Assembly (NCBI GenBank): GCA_900553165.1
Contig: USCN01000047.1
Coordinates: forward strand, 1-8,724
Source of the DNA: an uncultured Collinsella sp.
Lineage (GTDB): Bacteria; Actinomycetota; Coriobacteriia; Coriobacteriales; Coriobacteriaceae
Length of the DNA stretch: 8,724 nt
Direction of reading: 5' to 3'
This document shows positions 1-6,581 of the stretch, one piece after another. A model generated the notes under the pieces. The model saw only the letters and a program-made list of their open reading frames with translations, did not search any database and was not told the DNA's origin. Numbering within the stretch: position 1 is the first letter of the stretch; each line of letters starts with the position of its first letter. Both the position numbers and the translations under genes were made by a program.

Positions 1-549
1 CTCCTGGATCAGGACGGTCTTGCCGACACCGGCGCCGCCGAACAGGCCGGTCTTGCCGCCACGGATGTAGGGCTCGAGCAGGTCGACGGCCTTGATGCCG
101 GTCTCGAAGATCTCGGTCTTGGTGGTGAGCTCGTCAAAGCGGGGCGCTGCATGGTGGATGGGGTAGAACTCCTCCACCTCGGGCATGGGCTTGCCGTCGA
201 CGGGCTTGCCCATGACGTTCCAAATGCGACCGAGCGTCTTGGGACCAACGGGCATCTTCATGGGCTCACCGGTATCGGTGGCGATGAGGCCGCGCTGCAG
301 GCCGTCGGTCGAGGACATGGCGACCGTGCGGACGACGCCGCCCGGAAGCTGGCTCTCGACCTCGAGGATCGTGCTCAGATGACCGATCGGGGTCTCGGCC
401 TCGACCGTGAGCGCGTTGTAGATCGGGGGCACCGCGCCGTCAAACTTGACGTCGACGACAGGGCCGATGATTCGCACGATGCGACCATCACCGGCAGTCG
501 TCTTCTTGGTGGCTTCCTCGACCGCAAGCTTTACGGTGTTATTAGCCAT
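1..549 (-). CDS. atpD: F1Fo-ATP synthase subunit beta, N-terminal part (truncated by window edge)
   Basis: This is the catalytic beta subunit of the F1 head, which makes ATP from ADP and phosphate at three sites per complex. The window holds the first 183 codons; the rest lies beyond base 1. The protein begins [10 protein letters not shown] and carries about 18 extra hydrophilic residues before the usual start of the beta-barrel domain ([15 protein letters not shown] at about 22-36). The Walker A P-loop GGAGVGKT is at 171-178, just before the cut. The ATG at 549-547 shares its A with the TAA stop of atpG (TAATG), and a GGAGG ribosome site at 561-557 lies 7 nt upstream inside atpG, which fixes the start and implies translational coupling. 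Family assignment is certain. The missing part should hold Walker B and the DELSEED region, and atpC would be expected next. Confidence 0.98.
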   Translation of the reverse strand, partial: MANNTVKLAVEEATKKTTAGDGRIVRIIGPVVDVKFDGAVPPIYNALTVEAETPIGHLSTILEVESQLPGGVVRTVAMSSTDGLQRGLIATDTGEPMKMPVGPKTLGRIWNVMGKPVDGKPMPEVEEFYPIHHAAPRFDELTTKTEIFETGIKAVDLLEPYIRGGKTGLFGGAGVGKTVLIQE

Positions 550-1457
550 TACTGTTCCTCCAATGCTGAGGCTCCGCCGACGATCTCGTTAATCTCGGTC
601 GTGATCGAAGCCTGGCGCACGCGACTATACGTGCGGGTAAGGGTCGAGATGATCGCGGTGGCGTTTTCCGTCGCGGAGTGCATGGCCTTGCGGCGTGCAC
701 CCTGCTCGGCAGCCGCCGAATCGATCAGGGCCTGGTAGATGACCGTCAGGATATAAGACGGCACAAGCTTGCCGAGAACATGCTCGGGAGAGGGCACGAA
801 CTCGAACGTGGACGAGATGCGCTTAGGGGCGTCGGTCTCGTTCTTACGCGGACCGTGGGCCATAGCGATCATCTCGGGATCGAGCGGCAACAGATGCTCG
901 ACGCGAAGCTCCTGATCCACGCGGTTCTTGGCGTGGTGGTAGACAAGCTCGACACGGTCAAGCTCACCGGCACGATACGCATCGCAGATATGAGAGGAGA
1001 TCATGCGGGCCTGATTGAAATCGGGCTCAGAGGAGTTGCCCTCAAAGTGCATGACGACGTTTGCGCGGTCACGGAAATACGTGGCCGGTTTGCGCCCACA
1101 CGCGATGATCTCGCACTCGATGCCGTCGTTCGCCCAAGAAGCGGCGAGCTTTTCGGCCGTGCGCTCCACCGTCGTATTGAAACCGCCGGCAAGGCCGCGG
1201 TCCGAGGCAATAACGACAATCAGGCCATGCTTGACGCTCTCATGCTTCTGCAGCATGGGATCGGTGCCCGAACAGGAGGCGTCGCCGGCGACCGTCAACA
1301 TGACGTCGGTCAGCGCCTCCTTATAGGGCTCGGCCTGCTTGGAGCGATCGAGGGCACGACGGATCTTGGCCGTAGAGACCATCTCCATCGTGCGCGTGAT
1401 CTGCTTGGTCGTGGTAACCGAGGAGATTCGCTTCTTAATGTCGCGAAGGTTGGCCAT
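549..1457 (-). CDS. atpG: F1Fo-ATP synthase subunit gamma
   Basis: This is the central rotor shaft of F1, which turns inside the alpha3-beta3 ring and couples it to the c-ring. It is 302 residues long, within the range of bacterial gamma subunits. The N-terminal helix has the family signature ([20 protein letters not shown] at 8-27, then STAKIRRA). The Rossmann-like middle contains [10 protein letters not shown] at 85-94. The C-terminal helix carries [10 protein letters not shown] (250-259) and [19 protein letters not shown] (281-299), the parts that contact the beta-subunit catch loop. The ATG start lies 5 bp after the atpA stop, with a GAGGAG ribosome site at 1474-1469 inside the end of atpA. 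Its TAA stop overlaps the atpD start by one base. A short hydrophilic stretch around 60-76 and another around 203-214 are lineage-type loop differences; nothing is broken. Confidence 0.98.
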   Translation of the reverse strand: MANLRDIKKRISSVTTTKQITRTMEMVSTAKIRRALDRSKQAEPYKEALTDVMLTVAGDASCSGTDPMLQKHESVKHGLIVVIASDRGLAGGFNTTVERTAEKLAASWANDGIECEIIACGRKPATYFRDRANVVMHFEGNSSEPDFNQARMISSHICDAYRAGELDRVELVYHHAKNRVDQELRVEHLLPLDPEMIAMAHGPRKNETDAPKRISSTFEFVPSPEHVLGKLVPSYILTVIYQALIDSAAAEQGARRKAMHSATENATAIISTLTRTYSRVRQASITTEINEIVGGASALEEQ

Positions 1458-1462
1458 GGGGC

Positions 1463-3061
1463 TTAGTTCTCCTCTGATCCAGAAACATCCGAATGGTGCT
1501 TGGCCATGAACTGCTGTTTGAAGTCGCCGATGACGCGCAAGAGCTCAGCCTTGGTGTCATCATCGATCTTCTTGGCGCGAACCTTGTCGAGCAGCGAACC
1601 AAAGCCATTGTCCATGTACTCGATGAGCTCGGCACGGAAGGGCAGCACGTCGGCGATCTCCAGGTCATCCAGGAAGCCCTCGTTGCCAGCGAACAGCGTA
1701 ACGATCTGCTCGCCAACCTCAAACGGCTTGTAACGCGGCTGCTTCAGGAGCTCGGTCATGCGAGCACCATGGGTCAGCTGCTTCTGAGTAGCCTCGTCGA
1801 GGTCGGAGCCGAACTGCGTAAAGCCGACGAGCTCCTGGTACGAAGCGAGGTCCAGACGGAGGTTGCCGGCGACCTGCTTCATGGCCTTGGTCTGCGCATC
1901 GCCACCGACGCGGGACACGGAGATGCCCACGTCGACTGCCGGGCGCTGACCTTGGAAGAAGAGCTCGGACTGCAGGTAGATCTGACCATCGGTAATGGAA
2001 ATGACGTTGGTCGGAATGTAGGCCGAGACGTCGCCGTCCTGGGTCTCGATGATCGGCAGTGCCGTCATGGAGCCGTAACCGTTCTTCTTGGACATCTTGA
2101 CGGCACGCTCGAGCAGACGAGAGTGCAGGTAGAAGATGTCGCCAGGATAGGCCTCGCGTCCGGGCGGACGATGCAGCGTCAGCGACATCTGACGGTAGGC
2201 CACAGCCTGCTTGGACAGGTCGTCGTAGATGACGAGCACGTGGCCGCCGGGGTTGGTCTCGCTGGCGGGCTTGCCGTCCTCGCCGTTGTACATGAAGAAC
2301 TCGCCGATAGCGGCACCGGCCATAGGCGCGATGTACTGCATAGGGGCGGAATCGGCAGCGGTGGCCGAAACGATGATGGTGTAGTCGAGCGCACCGTGCT
2401 GAGCGAGGGTCTCGCGGATGTTGGCAACCGTGGAGGCCTTCTGGCCGATGGCGACATAGATGCAGACCATGCCCTTGCCGCGCTGGTTGAGGATAGCGTC
2501 GATGGCGATGGCGGTCTTACCGGTCTTACGGTCGCCGATAATGAGCTCACGCTGACCGCGGCCAATAGGCACCATGGAGTCGATAGCGAGCAGACCGGTC
2601 TGAACCGGCTCGCACACCGGGGTACGATCGATGACGCCGGGAGCCTTGAACTCGATGGGGCGACGGTGCGTGGCGACGATGTCGCCCAGGCCGTCGATGG
2701 GCTGGCCGAGCGGATTGACGACGCGGCCGAGCATGGCACGGCTCACGGGGATATCCATAATGCGGCCAGTGGTGCGGCACTCGTCGCCTTCCTTGATGGA
2801 GTCGACGGCACCAAACAGAACGGCGCCGACCTCGTCACGGTCAAGGTTCTGGGCAAGGCCGAAGACGGTCTCACCGGTATCGGAGCTCTTGAACTCCAGA
2901 AGCTCGCCTGCCATGGCGCTCTTGAGGCCGGAGACGCGCGCGATGCCGTCGCCTACCTCGTCGACCGTTGAAACCTCATGCGTATCGACCGTCGCGGAGA
3001 GGCTCGTGAGCTGCTCCTGCAGTTTCTTGGCGATATCCTGGGCATTGAGGGTTTCGGACAT
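1463..3061 (-). CDS. atpA: F1Fo-ATP synthase subunit alpha
   Basis: This is the non-catalytic nucleotide-binding subunit of F1, alternating with beta. It is 532 residues long, against roughly 500-515 in most bacteria. It has an N-terminal helix for delta binding (1-25), a beta-barrel (about 26-95), the Walker A loop GDRKTGKT at 176-183, a Walker B strand ending in VIYDDLSKQ (277-285), and the arginine-finger region [16 protein letters not shown] at 380-395. Two features explain the extra length: about 12 residues inserted before Walker B (roughly 259-272), and a hydrophilic acidic C-terminal tail (about 520-532). The ATG start is fixed by GGAGGTGA at 3075-3068, a full-length match to the 16S anti-Shine-Dalgarno, 6 nt upstream inside atpH. 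The start shares its A with the atpH TAA stop. Long open frames on the opposite strand here are codon-bias shadows. Confidence 0.98.
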   Translation of the reverse strand: MSETLNAQDIAKKLQEQLTSLSATVDTHEVSTVDEVGDGIARVSGLKSAMAGELLEFKSSDTGETVFGLAQNLDRDEVGAVLFGAVDSIKEGDECRTTGRIMDIPVSRAMLGRVVNPLGQPIDGLGDIVATHRRPIEFKAPGVIDRTPVCEPVQTGLLAIDSMVPIGRGQRELIIGDRKTGKTAIAIDAILNQRGKGMVCIYVAIGQKASTVANIRETLAQHGALDYTIIVSATAADSAPMQYIAPMAGAAIGEFFMYNGEDGKPASETNPGGHVLVIYDDLSKQAVAYRQMSLTLHRPPGREAYPGDIFYLHSRLLERAVKMSKKNGYGSMTALPIIETQDGDVSAYIPTNVISITDGQIYLQSELFFQGQRPAVDVGISVSRVGGDAQTKAMKQVAGNLRLDLASYQELVGFTQFGSDLDEATQKQLTHGARMTELLKQPRYKPFEVGEQIVTLFAGNEGFLDDLEIADVLPFRAELIEYMDNGFGSLLDKVRAKKIDDDTKAELLRVIGDFKQQFMAKHHSDVSGSEEN

Positions 3062-3537
3062 TAGGCTTCACCTCCGTACGAATTAGCAGAGTTTGCGAGG
3101 GTCTCCTGCGCGATGCGCAGCTGCGTCTTGACGGAAATGTCACGACGCTCGCCGCGGGCCTCGAGCACCAGGCCGCCCACGATAGACGGGTCGACCTGCT
3201 CGATAAGGAATACCTTGCGGCCGAAGTCCTGCTCGCATTTCTTAGTGATGGTTTGACGCAGCTCGTCGTCGAGCGGGATCGCCGTGGTGACGGTCACGCC
3301 CACTACATCCTCGTCTTCCTCGGCAACATACTTAAAGGCAGCTGCCACCTTGGGAAGAAGGTCGAGCTGGTCGCGCTTGGACATGGTGTCGAGCACGGCG
3401 ATGATCTCGGGGCTGGCAGAAGCCAAGCGCTCGATCATCTCGAGGTCCTCGAACACATGGTTCTCGGCCTTAGCGGCTTCCAGAAGGGAGCGCGCGTAGG
3501 TCTCGAGCACCTTGTCCTGATAGCGGCTAGTCGGCAT
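3061..3537 (-). CDS. atpH: F1Fo-ATP synthase subunit delta (short form)
   Basis: This is the F1 delta subunit (OSCP equivalent), which clamps the top of the alpha3-beta3 head to the b-subunit stalk. At 158 residues it is about 20 shorter than the usual 175-181. The N-terminal helical domain begins normally ([19 protein letters not shown] at 5-23). The middle helices appear condensed: after [20 protein letters not shown] the chain passes straight into the linker, where families usually have two more helices. The C-terminal part is typical, with [12 protein letters not shown] and [15 protein letters not shown] followed by the terminal helix. The codon directly before the ATG is TGA, so the protein cannot start earlier and the shortness is internal. 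The start lies 11 bp inside the end of atpF; its own TAA overlaps the atpA ATG. Confidence 0.95.
   Translation of the reverse strand: MPTSRYQDKVLETYARSLLEAAKAENHVFEDLEMIERLASASPEIIAVLDTMSKRDQLDLLPKVAAAFKYVAEEDEDVVGVTVTTAIPLDDELRQTITKKCEQDFGRKVFLIEQVDPSIVGGLVLEARGERRDISVKTQLRIAQETLANSANSYGGEA
3068..3075 (-). promoter_or_regulatory. Full-length Shine-Dalgarno of atpA inside atpH
   Basis: GGAGGTGA matches all eight bases of the usual 16S anti-Shine-Dalgarno and sits 6 nt before the atpA ATG. It encodes the Gly-Gly-Glu of the atpH C-terminus. It permits fresh initiation at atpA on top of coupling through the TAATG overlap. Confidence 0.85.
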
Positions 3538-4129
3538 TCAGGCTACCTGCTTCCTGGATGTAGCGCTCGATGAGCTTCTTCTGCTCGGCATCGTCCTCGA
3601 GTGCCTCGCCCACGATCTTGGTGGCGACGGCAACGGACAGGTCGGCGATGGAGCTCGCGGCACCGGCGTAAATGGACTTGCGCTCGTCCTCGACTGTCGT
3701 ATGGGCCTTGGCGATGATCTCCTCGGCCTCCTTGTGAGCAGCCTCGATGATACGGGCGCGCTCGGACTCGGCGTCCTTACGGGCCTCGAGAACGATGTCG
3801 GCAGCCTGACGACGGGCGTCGGTGACGATCGAGTCGGACTCAGCGCGCTTGGCGATAGCCTCCTGCTTGGTCTTCTCGGCCTCGTCGAGGCTCTCCTCGA
3901 TCTTCTTGCCGCGCTCCTCCATGGTTTTCATGATGCCCGGCAGGGCGACCTTGGCCAGCACGATCCAGATAATCAGGAAGGCGATAAGCGCCGGGATGAA
4001 CTCCGCCATCTTAGGGATGAGGATGTCCGCACCGGCAGCGCCGTCCTCGGCGAACGCGGAAACCGGCATGAGCAGCGCGGCCGCGGACGCGGAGAGTGCG
4101 ATCGCGCTCTTCTGGGATGAAAGATTCAT
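3527..4129 (-). CDS. atpF: F1Fo-ATP synthase subunit b, with N-terminal signal peptide
   Basis: This is the peripheral stalk subunit, anchored in the membrane by one helix and reaching up to delta. It is 200 residues long. Residues 1-27 look like a secretory signal: MNLSSQK, a hydrophobic Ala/Leu-rich stretch (about 9-21), then PVSAFA before ED, a classical signal peptidase I site after A27. The predicted mature chain is 173 residues, close to a standard b subunit. The membrane helix is at about 43-62 (EFIPALIAFLIIWIVLAKVA), followed by a long charged coiled coil (about 68-155) rich in Glu, Lys, Arg and Ala, and a delta-binding end at 160-200. The ATG follows atpE by 15 bp with a CGGAG ribosome site. 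Its TAG stop lies inside atpH (11-bp overlap). Assignment is firm; cleavage of the signal is inferred. Confidence 0.96.
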   Translation of the reverse strand: MNLSSQKSAIALSASAAALLMPVSAFAEDGAAGADILIPKMAEFIPALIAFLIIWIVLAKVALPGIMKTMEERGKKIEESLDEAEKTKQEAIAKRAESDSIVTDARRQAADIVLEARKDAESERARIIEAAHKEAEEIIAKAHTTVEDERKSIYAGAASSIADLSVAVATKIVGEALEDDAEQKKLIERYIQEAGSLNAD

Positions 4130-4144
4130 ACTTGACGCTCCGTG

Positions 4145-4339
4145 CTATTTAACGATCAGCGCGACAACGAAGCCGATCAGAGCCAGAGCCTCGCCGAAGG
4201 CGGAGCCCATGATGAAGACGGTGAACACGCGGCCCTGGACCTCAGGCTGACGGGCCATAGCACCCGTAGCACCCAGAGCAGACAGGCCGATAGCAAGACC
4301 AGCGCCGATAACACCGAGACCGTAACCGATAACTCCCAC
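4145..4339 (-). CDS. atpE: F1Fo-ATP synthase subunit c (short, proton type)
   Basis: This is the rotor-ring proteolipid that carries protons across the membrane. It is two transmembrane helices joined by the polar loop ARQPE (29-33), with the ion-binding carboxylate E50 in GSAFGEALALIGF. E50 lies 20 residues after the loop arginine, the canonical spacing. The residues after it are Ala-Leu rather than Ser-Thr, and the helix-1 site facing it is Ile17 rather than Gln, so the sodium signature is missing and proton use is expected. At 64 residues it is near the lower limit of the family, with a shorter N-terminus. The GTG start at 4339 is the only possible one: an in-frame TAA lies at 4366-4364 and there is no other start codon between. 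The ribosome site AAGGAGG sits 4 nt upstream. Confidence 0.96.
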   Translation of the reverse strand: MGVIGYGLGVIGAGLAIGLSALGATGAMARQPEVQGRVFTVFIMGSAFGEALALIGFVVALIVK

Positions 4340-4343
4340 GATT

Positions 4344-4350
4344 CCTCCTT
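4344..4350 (-). promoter_or_regulatory. Strong ribosome binding site of atpE
   Basis: AAGGAGG lies 4 nt before the GTG of atpE and decides that start. It follows an AU-rich stretch in the mRNA. Such a strong site suits a subunit needed in roughly ten or more copies per complex, and may offset the GTG start and tight spacing. Confidence 0.85.
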
Positions 4351-4355
4351 TGTCG

Positions 4356-4451
4356 TGCGTGTCTTATTTCACGCAGGATAACCTTTTTATAACTGCCGGG
4401 CTCCATGGGTACGGGCACCGGCGGTTTAACGAATTGCCTTACCTTTAAGGC
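4356..4451 (-). promoter_or_regulatory. Structured atpB-atpE intercistronic region
   Basis: The spacer between atpB and atpE contains several inverted repeats. In transcript order these are GCCUUA-AAGG-UAAGGC (4451-4436, perfect 6-bp stem, 4-nt loop), a weaker GC stem pairing GCCGG with CCGGC (4422-4395, 18-nt loop), and UGCGUG-AAAUAAGA-CACGCA (4375-4356, perfect 6-bp stem, 8-nt loop). The last ends 5 nt before the AAGGAGG of atpE. None is followed by a U-run, so they are not terminators. A role in mRNA processing, stability or access to the atpE ribosome site is inferred from position only. Confidence 0.5.
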
Positions 4452-4463
4452 GCGAACGGAAGG

Positions 4464-5267
4464 CTACTCCTCCTCCGCGACCTCCTCTGCCTCGGAGACA
4501 TACACGGCGGTAAGGACCGTGAAGACGTAAGCCTGGATGGCGCCGACCACAAGCTCGATCGCATAGATCAGGATGAGGATGGCAAGCCAGGCCAGCGAAG
4601 GCAGGGCGCCGACGGCGTGGGCCGCGGAAACCTGCTGAAGCAGCGGCTGCATGAACATGCTCGCCATGATGGCGAACGAGCCCATGACCACGTGTCCTGC
4701 GAACATGTTGCAGAACAGACGGACGGCGAGCGTGATGAGGCGCAGGAAGGTCGAGAAAAGCTCGACGACCCACACGAGCACGTTCATCGGGAAGCTCACG
4801 CCCTGCGGGGCGAGGCTCTTGATGTAGCCGATCACGCCGTGAGCCTTGCATCCGTAGTAGATGAAGTACACGAAGGCGAAGATGGCGAGTGCGGCGGTGG
4901 AGCCGATTGCGCCGGTGCCGGGCTTCATTCCCGGGATCAGGCCGATCATGTTATTGATCAGGATGAACAGGAAAAGCGAGCACAGGAACGGGAAGTGCTT
5001 CTTCCAGTTCTCACCCACGACACCCTTGCCGATATCGTTCTCGACGTACTCGATGATGTACTCGAAACCGTTGACGAAGAAGCCCTTGGGAACCAGGGTC
5101 TGCTTCTTCTTGAACACGGCCAGGACGATCAGGAGCACGATCGTGGAGACGATCAGCCAAAACGAGTACTGCGTGATGCCGCAGCTCAGATCGCCCACGA
5201 CAGGGGTGGAGCTGAACTCGCTGACCAGATGATTAATCTCATCAGGCAGCTTTTCAAAAATTTCCAC
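4464..5267 (-). CDS. atpB: F1Fo-ATP synthase subunit a
   Basis: This is the membrane stator subunit that forms the two proton half-channels against the c-ring. It is 267 residues long with about five hydrophobic helices (near 33-52, 92-112, 121-138, 162-182 and 225-255). The essential arginine is R183 in AVRLFCNMFAGH (E. coli R210). The C-terminal helix has AIQAYVFTVLTAVYVS with Q245, matching E. coli Q252. The positions matching E. coli E219 and H245 are H192 and E238, so the two groups are exchanged. The chain ends in an acidic tail (SEAEEVAEEE). It starts with GTG, 3 bp after the atpI stop, with an AAAGG ribosome site overlapping the end of atpI. A 124-bp spacer separates it from atpE. Confidence 0.97.
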   Translation of the reverse strand: MEIFEKLPDEINHLVSEFSSTPVVGDLSCGITQYSFWLIVSTIVLLIVLAVFKKKQTLVPKGFFVNGFEYIIEYVENDIGKGVVGENWKKHFPFLCSLFLFILINNMIGLIPGMKPGTGAIGSTAALAIFAFVYFIYYGCKAHGVIGYIKSLAPQGVSFPMNVLVWVVELFSTFLRLITLAVRLFCNMFAGHVVMGSFAIMASMFMQPLLQQVSAAHAVGALPSLAWLAILILIYAIELVVGAIQAYVFTVLTAVYVSEAEEVAEEE

Positions 5268-5270
5268 GAC

Positions 5271-5594
5271 TTACCTTTCGACCTCATGAGGATCTCGCAG
5301 CGCCTTGGCGACGCGAACCGTGCAGGCGGCCATAAAGGCCACGAAGCCGATCGCCTCGCCCAGGAGGAACATGCGAAATGCCTCTCCGAACAACACAAAC
5401 ACAACCAAGGTAAAGACGAGCAGGGCGATTGCCGAGACCGCCAGACTCACCATACCCTTGAGCATGTCCGCATTCTGTCTATCGTCAAGAACCGGCTTGA
5501 GCGTAAAGACAAAGGGAAGGAAGGCGATCGCGCCCGCGATGGCACCTGCAACGATAGCGAGCAAATCGGCTATCTGAAACACTGGCGTCCTCAC
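5271..5594 (-). CDS. atpI: Small membrane protein at head of ATP synthase operon, AtpI-like
   Basis: This is a 107-residue membrane protein with three likely transmembrane segments (about 8-31, 47-70 and 74-94) and a charged C-terminal end (KALRDPHEVER). Position as first gene of the operon, directly before atpB, and the helix pattern fit AtpI, which assists c-ring assembly and possibly magnesium uptake in other bacteria. Sequence alone is not diagnostic, so the call rests mostly on context. The start is uncertain. GTG at 5594 has AAGGGA 2-3 nt upstream, a tight spacing. GTG at codon 5 (5582) has GAGG with a 6-nt spacer, and may be the real start, giving 103 residues. The gene is the first after the predicted promoter at 5645-5672 and ends 3 bp before atpB. 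Confidence 0.8.
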   Translation of the reverse strand: MRTPVFQIADLLAIVAGAIAGAIAFLPFVFTLKPVLDDRQNADMLKGMVSLAVSAIALLVFTLVVFVLFGEAFRMFLLGEAIGFVAFMAACTVRVAKALRDPHEVER

Positions 5595-5644
5595 TTTCCC
5601 TTTTTAACGCTTCACAGAACAGTTCCCGCCAAACATTGGTGACT

Positions 5645-5672
5645 ATTGTACGAGCCAATCGCTAAAGTACAA
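5645..5672 (-). promoter_or_regulatory. Predicted sigma-70-type promoter of the atp operon
   Basis: On the minus strand TTGTAC (5672-5667) and TACAAT (5650-5645) are separated by 16 bp. Both hexamers are close to consensus (TTGACA, TATAAT). Transcription would begin near 5638, giving a leader of about 45 nt before atpI. A perfect 6-bp inverted repeat, AACCGA/TCGGTT with a 7-nt loop (5671-5689), overlaps the upstream edge of the -35 box. It could be an operator; the factor is unknown. Confidence 0.6.
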
Positions 5673-5743
5673 CCGAAAAAGCATCGGTTAATACGCACCT
5701 GTTCGTTTTCTTAAGACCTTCTTTATGCCGCAGGTACGGTAAT

Positions 5744-5775
5744 ACGTTTTTCTCGAACCCTGCAGGGCAAAACGT
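5744..5775. repeat. Nested inverted repeat in the upp-atpI spacer
   Basis: ACGTTTT (5744-5750) and AAAACGT (5769-5775) are perfect inverted copies enclosing the 10-bp palindrome CCCTGCAGGG (5758-5767). The inner and outer symmetry centres differ by about 3 bp, so it does not fold as one clean hairpin. It could be a protein-binding site or part of the upp 3' end; no function can be assigned. Confidence 0.35.
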
Positions 5776-5787
5776 CCGTTAACAGGA

Positions 5788-5822
5788 GTGCGCGCGGTCG
5801 CCTTCTGTTCGTCCGCGCGCAC
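5788..5822 (-). terminator. Candidate transcription terminator after upp
   Basis: A perfect 10-bp GC-rich stem (GTGCGCGCGG/CCGCGCGCAC) with a 15-nt loop starts about 43 nt after the upp stop. On the minus strand it is followed by TCCTGTTAACGGACGTTTTG, so there is no immediate U-run. It may be an imperfect intrinsic terminator, a 3'-stabilising hairpin, or act with Rho. Its position between upp and the separate atp promoter supports a transcript end here. Confidence 0.45.
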
Positions 5823-5864
5823 CGTTTCTTCGTATTTGCAGCCGCGGTCGTCTTAGTCCAGCGA

Positions 5865-6512
5865 CTAGAGCGTGCCGTAGATACGGTCGCCGGCGTCGCC
5901 CAGGCCGGGAACGATGTAGGCAGCCTCGTTGAGATGGTCGTCGATGGCGCAGGTATAGATATGCACATCAGAATCCTTCTCAGTCAGCGACTTGAGGCCC
6001 TCGGGGGCCGCGACGATGCACAGCATGCGGATGTCCTTGACACCGCGCTCGCGCAGGTAGCTGATGGCCATCTCGGCCGAACCGCCCGTGGCGAGCATGG
6101 GGTCGACAACCAGGCAGATGCGCTGGTCGATATCCTTGGGCATCTTGCAGTAATACTCGTGCGGCTCGTGGGTGACCTCGTCGCGCTCCATGCCGATGTG
6201 GCCCACGCGAGCGGAGGGCACCAAGTCGAGAATGCCGTCGACCATTCCAAGGCCCGCACGCAGGATGGGCACGATGGCGAGTTTCTTGCCGGCGAGCTGT
6301 TTGAACGTGGCGGTAGTGATGGGGGTCTCGACCTCGACGTCTTCCATAGGCAGGTCGCGCATGGCCTCGTAGCCGTCAAAAAGCGCGAGTTCGCGCACGA
6401 GCTGGCGGAACTGGTTGGTGCCGGTGTTTTTGTCGCGCAGGATCGACAGCTTGTGCTGGACGAGCGGGTGATCGACAAGCGTCACACGGGACGTATCGTA
6501 GGTGACGGTCAT
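5865..6512 (-). CDS. upp: Uracil phosphoribosyltransferase
   Basis: This cytosolic pyrimidine-salvage enzyme converts uracil plus PRPP to UMP and pyrophosphate. It is 215 residues long, against a usual 208-210. The family motifs are in order: GYEAMRDLP (47-55) and VETPI (61-65), [11 protein letters not shown] (83-93), the PRPP-binding loop [12 protein letters not shown] (135-146), and the uracil-binding C-terminus [17 protein letters not shown] (199-215). The ATG at 6512 is chosen because the protein then begins like other family members ([22 protein letters not shown]); an in-frame ATG 60 nt upstream would add 20 unrelated residues. A GAAAGGGG ribosome site lies about 10 nt upstream. It stands alone between two spacers of 123 bp (from glpK) and 270 bp (to atpI). 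Its placement just before the ATP synthase operon matches the order in Bacillus. Confidence 0.97.
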   Translation of the reverse strand: MTVTYDTSRVTLVDHPLVQHKLSILRDKNTGTNQFRQLVRELALFDGYEAMRDLPMEDVEVETPITTATFKQLAGKKLAIVPILRAGLGMVDGILDLVPSARVGHIGMERDEVTHEPHEYYCKMPKDIDQRICLVVDPMLATGGSAEMAISYLRERGVKDIRMLCIVAAPEGLKSLTEKDSDVHIYTCAIDDHLNEAAYIVPGLGDAGDRIYGTL

Positions 6513-6535
6513 GGGTTGATTGCCCCTTTCGTTGC

Positions 6536-6581
6536 GGCCGCAATACGGCCTTGCTGACAAGGCGCGCAGCAATGTTGCCGC
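6536..6581 (-). promoter_or_regulatory. Hairpin-rich leader upstream of upp
   Basis: Three short stem-loops follow one another in the spacer before upp. In transcript order they are GCGGCA-ACAU-UGCUGC (6581-6566, 6 bp with one G-U), GCCUUG-UCAG-CAAGGC (6563-6548, perfect 6 bp) and GGCCG-UAUUG-CGGCC (6550-6536, perfect 5 bp). The second and third share 3 nt and so cannot both form fully. No U-run follows. I do not see a recognisable PyrR-binding motif. A regulatory role is only inferred. I could not identify a convincing promoter for upp in this spacer. Confidence 0.4.

Noticed and set aside
1493..2971. A 492-codon open frame on the plus strand opposite atpA
   Set aside because: It is the exact antisense of a certain gene, its translation is low in complexity and rich in Asp, Gly, His and Arg, and it has no recognisable domain. 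Long antisense frames are expected in GC-rich coding DNA.
4393..4424. A terminator between atpB and atpE
   Set aside because: The GC stem is only 5 bp with a long loop and is followed by AGTTATAAAAAGG, not a U-run; termination here would also cut the operon.
4617..5642. A 341-codon plus-strand frame opposite atpB and atpI
   Set aside because: It is very rich in His, Asp, Glu and Arg, which is what antisense of hydrophobic membrane genes gives. It shows no domain and no ribosome site.
5723..5968. An 81-codon minus-strand frame running from upp into the spacer
   Set aside because: It is an out-of-frame reading of the upp end, rich in Thr, Ser and Arg, with no supported start.
6513..6572. A 20-residue N-terminal extension of Upp from the ATG at 6572
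   Set aside because: The extension is unlike the family, crosses the hairpin region, and lacks a ribosome site, while the ATG at 6512 gives a family-like N-terminus.
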